64,000 nucleotides of DNA. Origin: Leptolyngbya sp. SIOISBB (GTDB lineage Bacteria; Cyanobacteriota; Cyanobacteriia; Phormidesmidales; Phormidesmidaceae). A model generated the notes under the pieces. That model saw only the letters and a program-made list of their open reading frames with translations. It was not told the DNA's origin and did not search any database. Made by a program: the position numbers and the translations under genes. Location of the stretch: positions 372,001 through 436,000 of the forward strand of contig JAAHII010000001.1 of assembly GCA_010671905.1 (NCBI GenBank), given 5' to 3'. Positions within the stretch are counted from its first letter, which is position 1. Each line of letters starts with the position of its first letter. This document shows positions 27,949 to 36,399 of this stretch, one piece after another.

Positions 27949-30053
27949 CAGTCCATCCTTGGCGAGTTTAAGGCCAATGCCATTGGATATACGACGGAAC
28001 AACCTGCTTGACGTAATAAGGCCGATGCCACGGTGAAAGTCCACCCGGAATTGATCATGTCATCAATCAGCAAGCACTCTCCGTTCAGACACTGGTCGGT
28101 GATTGTAAAAGCACCATCAAGGTTCCTAACTTGCTGGTAGCTATTTTCCATATACTTTTGCTGACTATTGGCGCGTGCCTTTTCGATGCATGGCACAAAG
28201 GGTAACGCGAGTGCGCTCGCCAGCCTTGCGGCAAAATCGGGTACCAACTCGGAGTGATTTAGTGATGGAATGCAGGTAATCCATTGAGGAGGAGGATCGG
28301 GAGACCATGCCTGAAGCATTTCTACGCAGGCAGTTACTAGTTCGTCGGCAAACCTATTGGCCTGGTATTTTCCTTCTACAACAAGCTGCCCCCAACCGGC
28401 ATCCCGCCAAAGACTCAATGCTCGGCCTTCTTCGGCCAGTTGATCCTGCGGAATTCGATATCCACTCAATGGAGATTGAGTAAACATATTTGAGGCTGGC
28501 CACTGCTTTCTTGGTGGAAGTGGTTGATAACTTCTGCGAAGGAACATTGCAGCCCGGTTAGCGAGATTGTCATCATAGGCTTCATCTAACAGCAGAGCAG
28601 GGTTGCAGCTTTTGCACTGCCCACAAGCCGTTGGAGAGGGGTCATCCAAAGCAGACTGTAAAAAAGCCATCAAACAGCCAGTGTGCTCTATGTAGTCACG
28701 CATCTGCTGTTGTTCTGTTCGTCTTATATCGGTGATGGCGTTTATGTACGCCTGATCGACCTGATAAGAAGCGGCGGTTGCAGTCACCTGCCATTTGGAA
28801 CTGATCTTTGTAATCGGCGATGGAGATTCAACGGTCAGAAATTTTGTGGTCTTATCAATCTGGTTCTTTCGCAGATTTAAAACACGTTGCATTTCAGGCA
28901 CAGAAAGTCCGTTGTCAGATTCATCCAGAACCCTGAGGATTTCAGAAATATGCTGCTGGGGCGGGAAAGCATTTTGTATAAAGAAGTCGGCAATATGATC
29001 GTCCTCTTCACCACAGAGCAAGATTCCATAAGCTTCATCAACAGCACGACCAGCTCGGCCAACCTGCTGATAGTAATGAACCACTGATGCCGGACGTTGA
29101 AAGTGAATGACAAACCCCAGATCTGGTTTATCAAAACCCATTCCAAGGGCTACGGTCGCAACCAGTACCTTGATCTCATTATTCAGTAGTTGCTGTTCCA
29201 ATTCTTCTTTGATCGAACCACCCTCTTTCCGATCAGAAATATCCGCATGATAAGCCTGTGCATCAATATCATTGATATGAAGCCATTCTGCTACCCGTTC
29301 AGCATCGCGTTGAGTGAGTGTGTAAATGATCCCACTTCCGGGGAGTATTGGAATCGTTTTGGCCAACCAGGCCATTCGGGCTGCCGGACTGGGCATATTC
29401 ATATTCTGGAGTTTTAGACTTTTTCGAACCAATGATCCTCTTTGCAGAATAATATTCTGACCAAGCTGCGATTTAACATCGTTTACGACTCGGTTATTTG
29501 CTGTGGCTGTGGTCGCTAAAACCGGTACGTTAGATGGGATGGCCTGTAATACACGCACAATTCGACGATAATCCGGTCTAAAATCATGCCCCCAGTCAGA
29601 AATACAATGGGCTTCATCGATAACAAACAGCCCAATGTTGTTGGCCATATTCGCCAGAATGTTCTGACGGAAGTCATCATTTGCCAATCGCTCTGGTGAG
29701 ATTAATAGGACATCCACCTGATTCAACTTCAGTTCATTCTGGATCTGCTCCCATTCCTGATTGTTGGTGCTGTTAATAGTACGACCTGTTACGCCAATTC
29801 GTTGCGCAGCTTCTAGCTGGTTCCTCATTAACGACAGTAAGGGAGAGATTAAAAGCGTTGGACCAGCGCCTTGTTCACGTAATAGCTTTGTAGCAAGGAA
29901 ATAGACCATGCTTTTTCCCCAGCCAGTGCGCTGCACAACAAGGACACGGTTTCTGTTTAGAAGCTGTTCAATGCTTTCCCATTGACCATCACGAAACAAT
30001 GCCGATGGGTTACCGAGAGCTGTTCTTAGATACCCTAATGCAAGAGTTTTCAT
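27948..30053 (-). CDS. RecQ-family helicase fused to a phosphoribosyltransferase domain
   Basis: A 701-residue protein. Helicase motifs: I 'QRTGWGKS' at 41-48, II 'DEAHCISDWGHDFRPDYR' from 146, III 'ATTATA', VI 'QQVGRAGR'. A RecQ zinc-binding segment follows ('TACGQCKSCNP'). The last ~190 residues are not the usual RQC/HRDC but a ComF-like phosphoribosyltransferase domain ending in 'CLLIDDMINSGWTFTVASAL', the PRPP-binding loop. It should unwind DNA 3' to 5'; the transferase activity is inferred from the loop. The ATG at 30053 follows GGATTAG; upstream codons lack similarity. The gene ends by overlapping the DprA-like start. Its G+C is lower than the flanks, suggesting an acquired module. Confidence 0.85.
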   Translation of the reverse strand: MKTLALGYLRTALGNPSALFRDGQWESIEQLLNRNRVLVVQRTGWGKSMVYFLATKLLREQGAGPTLLISPLLSLMRNQLEAAQRIGVTGRTINSTNNQEWEQIQNELKLNQVDVLLISPERLANDDFRQNILANMANNIGLFVIDEAHCISDWGHDFRPDYRRIVRVLQAIPSNVPVLATTATANNRVVNDVKSQLGQNIILQRGSLVRKSLKLQNMNMPSPAARMAWLAKTIPILPGSGIIYTLTQRDAERVAEWLHINDIDAQAYHADISDRKEGGSIKEELEQQLLNNEIKVLVATVALGMGFDKPDLGFVIHFQRPASVVHYYQQVGRAGRAVDEAYGILLCGEEDDHIADFFIQNAFPPQQHISEILRVLDESDNGLSVPEMQRVLNLRKNQIDKTTKFLTVESPSPITKISSKWQVTATAASYQVDQAYINAITDIRRTEQQQMRDYIEHTGCLMAFLQSALDDPSPTACGQCKSCNPALLLDEAYDDNLANRAAMFLRRSYQPLPPRKQWPASNMFTQSPLSGYRIPQDQLAEEGRALSLWRDAGWGQLVVEGKYQANRFADELVTACVEMLQAWSPDPPPQWITCIPSLNHSELVPDFAARLASALALPFVPCIEKARANSQQKYMENSYQQVRNLDGAFTITDQCLNGECLLIDDMINSGWTFTVASALLRQAGCSVVYPMALALNSPRMD

Positions 30054-30188
30054 TACTAATCCATGGTGCTTTTGCAACCCAACCATAATATTCAACGTCA
30101 AATCCGACGGGTAACATCCTCGACAAGGGTTGATCCATATTCTGCTTGACATACCCCCCAAAAAAATCATTTACTCGACCTAGGGCGG

Positions 30189-30303
30189 CATTCAATGCAG
30201 CTACAGCATTCAACCTGAGAGAAGCTCTGGCCAGCGTGAGTCTAGAAACAAGCGAGACGCACAAAGTCGCGATCTCACTTCTGGAATGATGTAGGGTGAT
30301 CGC
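30189..30303. repeat. Dispersed ~115-bp repeat, copy 1
   Basis: Shares 'ctacagcatt', 'ctgagagaagct' and a hairpin-forming end (cgatctcacttctggaatgatgtagggtgatcg) with copies at 30851-30964 and 31547-31663. It abuts the broken end of a DUF3368 gene. Confidence 0.75.
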
Positions 30304-30555
30304 TTCGGCTTCACCACCATCCAAGGTTTATCGCAAAAGTTGAACGAAGGTTTGATTACCAACGGACTGAACTTTAATCCATCCGTCTGCGATCGCGGCT
30401 TGAATGGACTGGGAACCTGGGCGTTCCTCATCAACCTTCAACTCTTCCAGAACCACAGTTGGGATCTGAATCTGACCGAATTGCTGATGCAGCAGCTTGA
30501 GTCGATCAACAATGGCGAGGTTCAAAATGGGAGAGGTATTACTAACGACGGGCAT
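30300..30555 (-). pseudogene. Truncated DUF3368 (PIN-like toxin) gene
   Basis: Encodes the first 75 residues of a DUF3368 protein ('VVSNTSPILNLAIVDRLKLL', 'IPTVVLEELKVDEE'), then TAA at 30328-30330 where family members usually have CAA. After that stop the frame continues 'TLDGGEAEAIT', the next conserved motif, before running into a dispersed repeat at about 30303. The rest of the toxin is gone, including the second acidic motif. So it is inactivated by a nonsense change and a truncation. Its start overlaps the UPF0175 gene by 14 bases. Confidence 0.85.
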
Positions 30556-30793
30556 AGGCCAGGTCGTCCGCTAGTTCTTCAGCTCCATAGTGGCGTTGGA
30601 TGCCGCGCTGGGCCAATAATTGCCCAAATGCGTATTTACTGAGTTGAGCGAGTTCCCTGGCTTTGCCCAATGACAGTAAGTCCTGAGCATACAGAGAAAC
30701 AGCTAGCTCACAGAGTAATTCTTTCTCAATTCGTTGTTCGGGTAGTCGAATTGCTCGGAGAATAGAGTCGGGAATAGCAAGTTGCAAACTCAT
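30542..30793 (-). CDS. UPF0175 family antitoxin (second copy)
   Basis: An 83-residue antitoxin: 'LQLAIPDSILRAIRLPEQ', then 'ELLCELAVSLYAQDLLSLGKARELAQLSKYAF' and 'LLAQRGIQRHYGAEEL'. The ATG at 30793 fits the family's length; the frame is open farther upstream only because it passes through a dispersed repeat. It is diverged from the copy at 7234-7470. It overlaps the start of a broken DUF3368 toxin gene, so again the antitoxin outlives the toxin. The N-terminal half should bind the operator of its own operon. Confidence 0.85.
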   Translation of the reverse strand: MSLQLAIPDSILRAIRLPEQRIEKELLCELAVSLYAQDLLSLGKARELAQLSKYAFGQLLAQRGIQRHYGAEELADDLAYARR

Positions 30794-30850
30794 AGCTAAT
30801 GATGAGGGAAATGATGCCTCTATTTTAAGGCTGCTATGCATCTGCCGGTC

Positions 30851-30964
30851 TAGTAGAACGCTACAGCATTTCAGTCTGAGAAAAGCTATAGCTAGCATGA
30901 GGTCAGGGAGCAAGCGGGACGGATAAGTCGAGATCGCACTTCTGGAGTGATGTGGGGCGATCTC
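30851..30964. repeat. Dispersed ~115-bp repeat, copy 2
   Basis: Between the UPF0175 start and the BrnA stop. It ends in gagatcgcacttctggagtgatgtggggcgatct, which can fold by pairing atcgc with gcgat and cact with agtg. Confidence 0.75.
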
Positions 30965-30978
30965 CCTGGACAAACGCC

Positions 30979-31236
30979 TCACCTCTCAATTCGTTCAAGC
31001 TCCTCACGAACCACTTTGCGCAGGGTTTCTTCAAGCGGTTCGCGGCTGGTCTGAATATGCTGACGCAAGGCTTCATTGATCAAGGTTTGGTAGTTGCCGC
31101 CACCAGCAATATGCACTTGTTCCCGAAACCACGCCAAAACAGCATCATCTAACCGGATAGTGATGCGAGTTTTGCCCGATGGGCTCGGGTCGATAGCTCC
31201 TCGTTTACCTTGGCTGAAATCATAGTCTGCTTCCAT
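30979..31236 (-). CDS. brnA: BrnA family antitoxin
   Basis: An 85-residue protein with 'GKTRITIRLDDAVLAWFREQ' and 'GGNYQTLINEALRQHI', the ribbon-helix-helix and helix pattern of BrnA antitoxins. It lies two bases after the BrnT gene in the typical toxin-first order. BrnA neutralises BrnT and represses the shared promoter as a DNA-binding complex. The C-terminal tail ('EETLRKVVREELERIE') is a charged helix, likely the toxin-contact part. The gene appears intact. Confidence 0.85.
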   Translation of the reverse strand: MEADYDFSQGKRGAIDPSPSGKTRITIRLDDAVLAWFREQVHIAGGGNYQTLINEALRQHIQTSREPLEETLRKVVREELERIER

Positions 31237-31238
31237 AA

Positions 31239-31505
31239 CTATCCCTCTTCGTACTGTTGTCGCTCTTGTCGAGTTGCCTTGCGAGCAGAGATGACGCGAA
31301 TTTCCTTGCCACGTAAGGTGTAAACAACCACCAAAGCTCTACCAAATGCATCAAGCCCAATCGTGACAAACCGCTCTTCGTCAAACCGTTCGTCTGAGAT
31401 AGTTATCGCCAGATCATCTGAGAAAACCGATACTGCATCAGCGAAGTCAACCCCATGCTTACGAAGATTAGTGGCGGCCTTATCTCTACTCCACTGGTAG
31501 ACCAT
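31239..31505 (-). CDS. brnT: BrnT family ribonuclease toxin
   Basis: An 88-residue toxin with the BrnT signature: 'WSRDKAATNLRKHGVDFADAV' at the start, 'DERFDEERFVTIGLDAFGRALVVVYT' in the middle and 'RVISARKATRQERQQYEE' at the end. BrnT is a RelE-like ribonuclease of type II systems. It is first in the operon, two bases before brnA, and both look intact, making this the only apparently working toxin-antitoxin pair of the three in the window. Upstream is an AT-rich stretch that may hold the autoregulated promoter. Confidence 0.9.
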   Translation of the reverse strand: MVYQWSRDKAATNLRKHGVDFADAVSVFSDDLAITISDERFDEERFVTIGLDAFGRALVVVYTLRGKEIRVISARKATRQERQQYEEG

Positions 31506-31546
31506 TTTGATTATAGTGTGTACGTTTGTGCATACTGACGGGTGCA

Positions 31547-31663
31547 GTTAGTCACGCTCGAAGTGACGACAATCTGAAAGCAGCTCCAGCTAGCATAAAG
31601 CCAAGAATAAATGGGGCGTCTATCGTTGCGATCGCACTTCTAGAGTGATGTAGGGCGATCTTC
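31547..31663. repeat. Dispersed ~115-bp repeat, copy 3
   Basis: Upstream of brnT; ends in gcgatcgcacttctagagtgatgtagggcgatctt. A shorter relative of the last 35 bases is seen at about 37050-37087. Confidence 0.7.
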
Positions 31664-31821
31664 CTCCTCCAGTTTCTTGGCGAAGTACAAGGTTCTGACC
31701 ATACAGAATCCTTCTGTAACGTGAAGCTGAGGGGCGGCTCATGCTTTATATCAACATCCAGATCTTGTAGCCCGTTCGTTCCTGCGTAGTGCTATGTTCC
31801 ATTTGAAAAGTGGGATATTCA

Positions 31822-32737
31822 TTAACCGACTTGTTTCGTGTCTAATCTGAGAATGTAAACCCCAATCAGGATGATCGCCATTCCAAGCCAGTCGGCGAGT
31901 GTAATGATTTCTCCAGCAATAAAGAAACCAATGAATAAGGCTACAACAGGGGGGAATATAGGTGACGGAAGATGCAGTGATCGCCCCCAAATTGTTCACA
32001 ATAATGTAGTACAAGATATAAGCTGTCCCAGTTCCTAGAATCCCAAGTCCAATCACTAGACCAATCAGCGCTTTTTCATCACTCTGTATTTGAGTTACCC
32101 CCTCCAAGTCTGTTATTAGCGCCATACTCAATAAGGCAAATAACATCTGATATGAGGTGAGTGCTGCGGCTGGTATCTGCTTTCTGGTCAAAAATTTTTT
32201 CGCATAAATAAATGAGGTTCCAACACTCAGCGAGCCCAGCATCATAAAAAGCATCCCGTAAATATCGATATCAGAACCTCCCGTACTCCAAGGTCTGGCA
32301 ATGATGAGTACGCCAGCGAAACCAACCAAAATGCCTAGTATTTTTAGTCGAGATAGATTCTCTTCTCTAAGAACTAGGGCTGCCGTCATGGTCGAAAAAA
32401 TCGGAATTAGACCACTCAGTGCGCCAGCGATTCCAGAATTAAGTAATGCTGTCCCCTTAGCAAAACAGTAAAAGTAAAGGGTTGTTGCTAGTAGGGACAT
32501 CACCAAAAAATGATGAGCTGACTTCAAGTGCGATCGTCGAATCTGTTGCTGAGAAATGGCATAGATCAGCACCGGGAGAGCACCAAATAATACCCTTAAG
32601 AAAACAATCTGTAGGGGGGTGATGAGCTGAGCTGCCCATTTCATGTAGAGAAAGTTAGTCCCCCAGATAATGCCAAGAGCTAAATAGGCCAGGTAGAAGA
32701 TAGGTAAGCGCCCCATAGTATTTGAGTCAGTAAGCAT
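31822..32737 (-). pseudogene. EamA/DMT-family transporter with a C-terminal frameshift
   Basis: About 260 residues of a ten-helix drug/metabolite transporter are intact ('LALGIIWGTNFLYMKWAA', 'LGILVGFAGVLIIARP', two EamA halves). In the last membrane pair a run of six C residues (31949-31954 as G on the plus strand) shifts the frame; with five, the sequence continues 'PPVVALFIGFFIAGE' and 'MAIILIGVYILRLDTKQVG' to TAA at 31822-31824. As written, the frame runs on to 31751 with unrelated residues. This may be a real inactivation, phase variation or a sequencing error. Start is ATG 32737 or 32716. It lies just downstream of an AraC regulator, a common pairing. Confidence 0.85.
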
Positions 32738-32791
32738 ACTGAAATCAAGAAAAGACTAGCCACAAGCCTAGATAAAAGGGGGCTGGGAACT

Positions 32792-33643
32792 CTAGTACAT
32801 TCTTGCGGTACCGGTGGCATATTGCTTGGGGGTAAAACCCAAAACAGCTTTGAACCGTTTAGTGAAATGGGTTTGATCATAAAAACCAACATCCAACGCT
32901 ACCTGTGAGATCGGGATTCCTAGTTTCAGGAGCCGCTTAGCCCGATGCACACGGATGAGATTGAGATAAGCGTGGGGAGGTAAGCCCATAGCCGCTTGAA
33001 AGCTTCGACAAAGATGAAATTTGCTCAGATTGGTCAAGCTAGATAGCTCAGTCAATGAAATATTGCGCTGATAGTTAGCGACTAAGTAATCACGAATGCA
33101 CTGAATCATCGGCTGTTTTCCAGAAACTGACGGGATCACAGGACGACTGTCAGCATGACGCAAGATTAGCTGAGATAAAATGCTGAATAGATAAGTTTCC
33201 TTCTCGATGACGGGCGTGTGAGGATTTTCAAGGGCGCAATGCATTTGAAAAATCTGATGTGCTAATCCCTGATCAAAAATCACGGGTTCTGGAAAGAACG
33301 GAATATCGCATCTAAAATCGGCAACTTCACTGGCCACCTCTTGCAATAGCTCAGCCGCTGGATACAGCATGCGATAGGCCCAGCCGTCTTCAACATTAGC
33401 GGCATAGCCAGTATGGATCTCTGCCGGGTTAATCGCGGCGATACTCCCTGACGGCATCAGTAACTGCTCAGAACGGCGATAGGTTAAAGCCTGTGCCCCT
33501 GAATAAATTACCCCGATCGCAAACTCCTCGTGAGCATGACGATCGAAAGAGTGGGTCACATATTTTGCATGGAGTAGCTCTAGATCACCTAGTAACGGCT
33601 CTCTCCAGAAATGAACTTTTTCGTTCTGTTTTCTAAGCTTCAA
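32792..33643 (-). CDS. AraC family transcriptional regulator
   Basis: A 283-residue regulator: an N-terminal cupin-type sensor (about 1-150, 'HSFDRHAHEEFAIGVIYSGA', 'INPAEIHTGYAAN') and two C-terminal helix-turn-helix motifs (about 180-275, 'ISLTELSSLTNLSKFHLCRSF' region and 'ISQVALDVGFYDQTHFTKRF'). It lies 54 bases upstream of the EamA transporter on the same strand, so it probably controls that gene in response to a small molecule exported by it. The family pattern is of the type found next to amino-acid or metabolite exporters. Confidence 0.9.
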   Translation of the reverse strand: MKLRKQNEKVHFWREPLLGDLELLHAKYVTHSFDRHAHEEFAIGVIYSGAQALTYRRSEQLLMPSGSIAAINPAEIHTGYAANVEDGWAYRMLYPAAELLQEVASEVADFRCDIPFFPEPVIFDQGLAHQIFQMHCALENPHTPVIEKETYLFSILSQLILRHADSRPVIPSVSGKQPMIQCIRDYLVANYQRNISLTELSSLTNLSKFHLCRSFQAAMGLPPHAYLNLIRVHRAKRLLKLGIPISQVALDVGFYDQTHFTKRFKAVLGFTPKQYATGTARMY

Positions 33644-33709
33644 TTATTCAAATCCCTTCCACAAGAGAAGTCAGTGGAAAGCTTAGGATAATTTCAAGGT
33701 ATTTGGGCC

Positions 33710-33799
33710 ACATAACGTGCGCGACCAGCGGCAACAGATCATTTTGAACTTAGCACTACTAGTGGCTCTCATTCGTCCGTTGTGTTGGGGTTGTTATGC
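33710..33799 (-). other. attC-like site 1 (after peptidase E gene)
   Basis: Core-like heptamers ACATAAC (33710-33716) and GTTATGC (33793-33799) frame 90 bases. The TAA stop of the peptidase E gene lies in the outer core, as is usual for integron cassettes. Inner complementarity is weak. Confidence 0.45.
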
Positions 33800-34438
33800 G
33801 TCACTAGCGCATCTCAGCAAAGTAGGTTGACCAAACAAATGAATTTGCTTGTTGAGAATGACTATACTCTCTTCGTCATTGCATAGGTAAATGTTGCGGT
33901 TTCGTTGTATTGCAAGCTTGCGTGCTTCATGGAATTCTGCTTGCTGATTCGTTGCATGGGGCACGAACATGAAGTCAACTACGCCAAGTGATGAGAAATT
34001 ATTCAGCCCGACGTGGTTTACGTCACCACAAAGGGCGGCGGATTCTATTGTTGGCGTAAGAAGCATTGCACCAGCACTAACTCCAATGAAGACACCACCC
34101 AATTGAGCAAACTCGACCATTTTTTCGCCCAAACCACGAGACTTTAGTGAATGAAGACATCGATATGTGTTACCTCCAGATAGATGAACAATTGGTTTGC
34201 TGAGCACCCTATCCATTAGCGCTTCATCAAAGCCACCCTCAAGATCAATGGAGGTATCAAGATTGACTCCTATGGATTTATAGAAATCTTTAACCTGGTT
34301 AAAAAAGTGCCGCTCAGTGTCTGGTTGAGATGCGATGAATGCTGCTGAAGTATCTTTAGATGAAAGTGACTCAATCAAAAACTTAATTGCTGCAGCACCG
34401 CCTTTAGTTTCATGTGTACTAAGAAGAGCAACTTTCAT
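33794..34438 (-). CDS. Peptidase E-like serine peptidase (family S51)
   Basis: A 214-residue cytoplasmic peptidase with the nucleophile elbow 'FIGVSAGAML' (serine near residue 121), 'HLSGGNTYR' near 85-93 and a histidine in 'FVPHATNQ' near 161. Peptidase E cleaves N-terminal aspartyl dipeptides; related S51 proteins include cyanophycinase, but the size and lack of cyanophycinase motifs favour peptidase E-like. The gene stands alone on the minus strand, and its stop codon is part of an attC-like core, suggesting that it is an integron cassette. Its G+C is lower than the core genes. Confidence 0.85.
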   Translation of the reverse strand: MKVALLSTHETKGGAAAIKFLIESLSSKDTSAAFIASQPDTERHFFNQVKDFYKSIGVNLDTSIDLEGGFDEALMDRVLSKPIVHLSGGNTYRCLHSLKSRGLGEKMVEFAQLGGVFIGVSAGAMLLTPTIESAALCGDVNHVGLNNFSSLGVVDFMFVPHATNQQAEFHEARKLAIQRNRNIYLCNDEESIVILNKQIHLFGQPTLLRCASDA

Positions 34439-34799
34439 TGACTTACCAATTTAATTGATGAAGCATAACTACAGCGGTTCCCGCACCCGTGAGGTACAGA
34501 CCAAACCCTGAAACCATTGCTATCATTAAACCTCAGATCTGAATTCGTGCCTCACCAGCCTGAGTAACGCTGTATATATTCAACATCAGAATATTCAACA
34601 TCAGATCTGACGAATAACGTCCCATCTTTCCGCAGTCATATTGCGGATGTGACGGATAATTCCCAGTTTTGTAGGGAAAGCCCTGAGAGTAGCCCCTTTT
34701 TTAAGGGGGCGGCGACAGCGGGGGATCCTCAACCTGTAGTGTTATTTTGCAGAATTGATATTAGACCACTAACCGGCGCGGTGCAGCTCATGGTTTTGT
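34439..34799. other. Spacer with attC-like half site and a MITE fragment
   Basis: GCATAAC at 34463-34469 is followed by tacagcg, which pairs with cgctgta near 34588: one side of a possible attC whose other core is missing. At 34691-34729 ccccttttttaagggggcggcgacagcgggggat matches the middle of the Tn5-end MITE. No gene is seen. Confidence 0.4.
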
Positions 34800-35270
34800 T
34801 TAGCCCTGCTTTCCCAGCACCTTGATCGCCAAGATGCCCGTGCAGACTACGGGAAATAGCCACAACAAACTCTGATAGAGCGGACGCCCACCGTCAAGCG
34901 GGGACAGGCCTGTCGCTCCGACGACACAGAGGAGAACGATCGCCGACGTATAGGTGATGGCGATCGCGTCATACACGTTGTGACGAATGTACCGACCGAG
35001 CCCAGCTTGCAGATCCCCAAAGAACGCTTTGGTTGATTCGACAGTGTACGAGAAATCGAACATAGCCCAGATCCCGATGAGGAGTCCCAGCCGCAGCAGG
35101 AGATGAATGTAAGCAAACTGTCCTTCTTTTGGGGTGTCGAGACCGGTCACCATCATGAAGCTATTGGCCACGGTGACGATCAAAAATGCGTCGGCAACTC
35201 CCGCAACGGCGTTCTGTTCGCTGAAGAAGCGTTTGAGCGCACTGATCACTTTTGAAGCACGAAACGGCAT
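34800..35270 (-). CDS. Small four-helix membrane protein, unrecognised
   Basis: A 156-residue protein with four hydrophobic segments: about 25-42 ('DAFLIVTVANSFMMVTGL'), 52-70, 98-117 ('AIAITYTSAIVLLCVVGATG') and 132-150 ('LLWLFPVVCTGILAI'). The N-terminus is basic ('RASKVISALKRFF'), so it should face the cytoplasm. I recognise no family and no catalytic residues. It stands alone between the peptidase E spacer and the ADP-ribosylglycohydrolase, all on the minus strand. The codon use is ordinary for the window, which supports a true gene. Confidence 0.65.
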   Translation of the reverse strand: MPFRASKVISALKRFFSEQNAVAGVADAFLIVTVANSFMMVTGLDTPKEGQFAYIHLLLRLGLLIGIWAMFDFSYTVESTKAFFGDLQAGLGRYIRHNVYDAIAITYTSAIVLLCVVGATGLSPLDGGRPLYQSLLWLFPVVCTGILAIKVLGKQG

Positions 35271-35439
35271 AGGCGTTCACAAGTTCACTCACTGGTTCAC
35301 CATTTTATCGACTCAAATTGCCTGAGAAAAGTTTCCTGACCAGACAGAAAAATTTTAAGGCGCTAGTTTCCACTGGACAGTGGCTAGTGACTGGATTTCA
35401 GCATTCGTTCAGATCGCCCGATCCATTACAAAACAATCG

Positions 35440-36327
35440 CTACACAGCCTTCGTTACAACGTGCTGCCACACCCGGCGATCCATCTCCTGCAGGTACGGT
35501 AACCCATAACGAGTTCTTTCAATGCCCTGCCACAACTGATCGGGGATGTCTTGACGAATTGCATCACTGACAGATGCACAGGAGCAGGCGATCGCGGCAA
35601 CTGAGTCAACGTCACCGGTGAAAGCAACACATGTCTGCAGAATCTCTGATAACGAATCTGATGCCAGCAAAGCTGTTAACGCTGCTTGGACTGTTGATAT
35701 GCCATGAATGGGCACTTTGCCATGCCAACTCTCAGTCCATTTGTAGTCGGGTAGAGTCTGCGCCAAAAACTCAGGAAGTGCGGTTTTCTCGCCCAGCCTG
35801 TACAGCAAATAGTGAGACATCAAAGCTGCAGCTACCGCAGAGTCAATGCCACCCTTCGTGTTGTGCGTTACCGTCGCTTGCAATGTGGCAAGGTGCCTGA
35901 CGGTTTGGAGATCAGGAAACAGCCCGATAATCGGGGCCCGCATTGCCGCTCCATTGCGTTCGCTATTGGCCTGAATTTTCGCGATGAGTTCGGAGCCATC
36001 ACCAACTTCTTCCAGAAGCGCTCGGAAACGTCTTGCGTATCCTGGCCGTGGGTCACGTTTGTAGCTACGCACAAACTGGTCTGCGATACTAATCGGCGTC
36101 CATTCTAAGTCGCTGACGATCAGCTCTGCGAGTGCCAATTGCATCTGCGTATCATCTGAGTACGCGCCAGGAGTAATGTGGACAAACTCAGGGTGTTGAA
36201 TATATTCGAGATCATTGTGCTGAGCGACGAACTCAGGTTCGGCGAACTCAAAGCAAAAGCCGTACGAGTCGCCGATGGCTCCAAGTGTCAGCATCGATGG
36301 TGTTTGGAATGTCTTTATTGCAAGCAT
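35440..36327 (-). CDS. ADP-ribosylglycohydrolase (DraG/ARH) family protein
   Basis: A 295-residue protein with the ARH fold signatures: 'LGAIGDSYGF' at about 15-24, the Mg ligands in 'YSDDTQM' at 56-62, 'RGPIIG'-like 'RAPIIGLFP', and 'TGDVDSVAAIA' near 238-248 (usually TGDTDT; the aspartates are kept). Members remove ADP-ribose from arginine, serine or nucleic acids, or act on ADP-ribosylated small molecules; DraG reactivates nitrogenase reductase, but no nif gene is nearby. No ADP-ribosyltransferase partner is encoded in the window. The start at 36327 is the first good ATG. Confidence in family is high, in substrate low. Confidence 0.85.
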   Translation of the reverse strand: MLAIKTFQTPSMLTLGAIGDSYGFCFEFAEPEFVAQHNDLEYIQHPEFVHITPGAYSDDTQMQLALAELIVSDLEWTPISIADQFVRSYKRDPRPGYARRFRALLEEVGDGSELIAKIQANSERNGAAMRAPIIGLFPDLQTVRHLATLQATVTHNTKGGIDSAVAAALMSHYLLYRLGEKTALPEFLAQTLPDYKWTESWHGKVPIHGISTVQAALTALLASDSLSEILQTCVAFTGDVDSVAAIACSCASVSDAIRQDIPDQLWQGIERTRYGLPYLQEMDRRVWQHVVTKAV

Positions 36328-36399
36328 ATCGGTGCGTCAGCTACTGCCAGACTTATCGTATCAAGCCCACTTTCCTGCAATCAGCTGCTGGACGCAATT

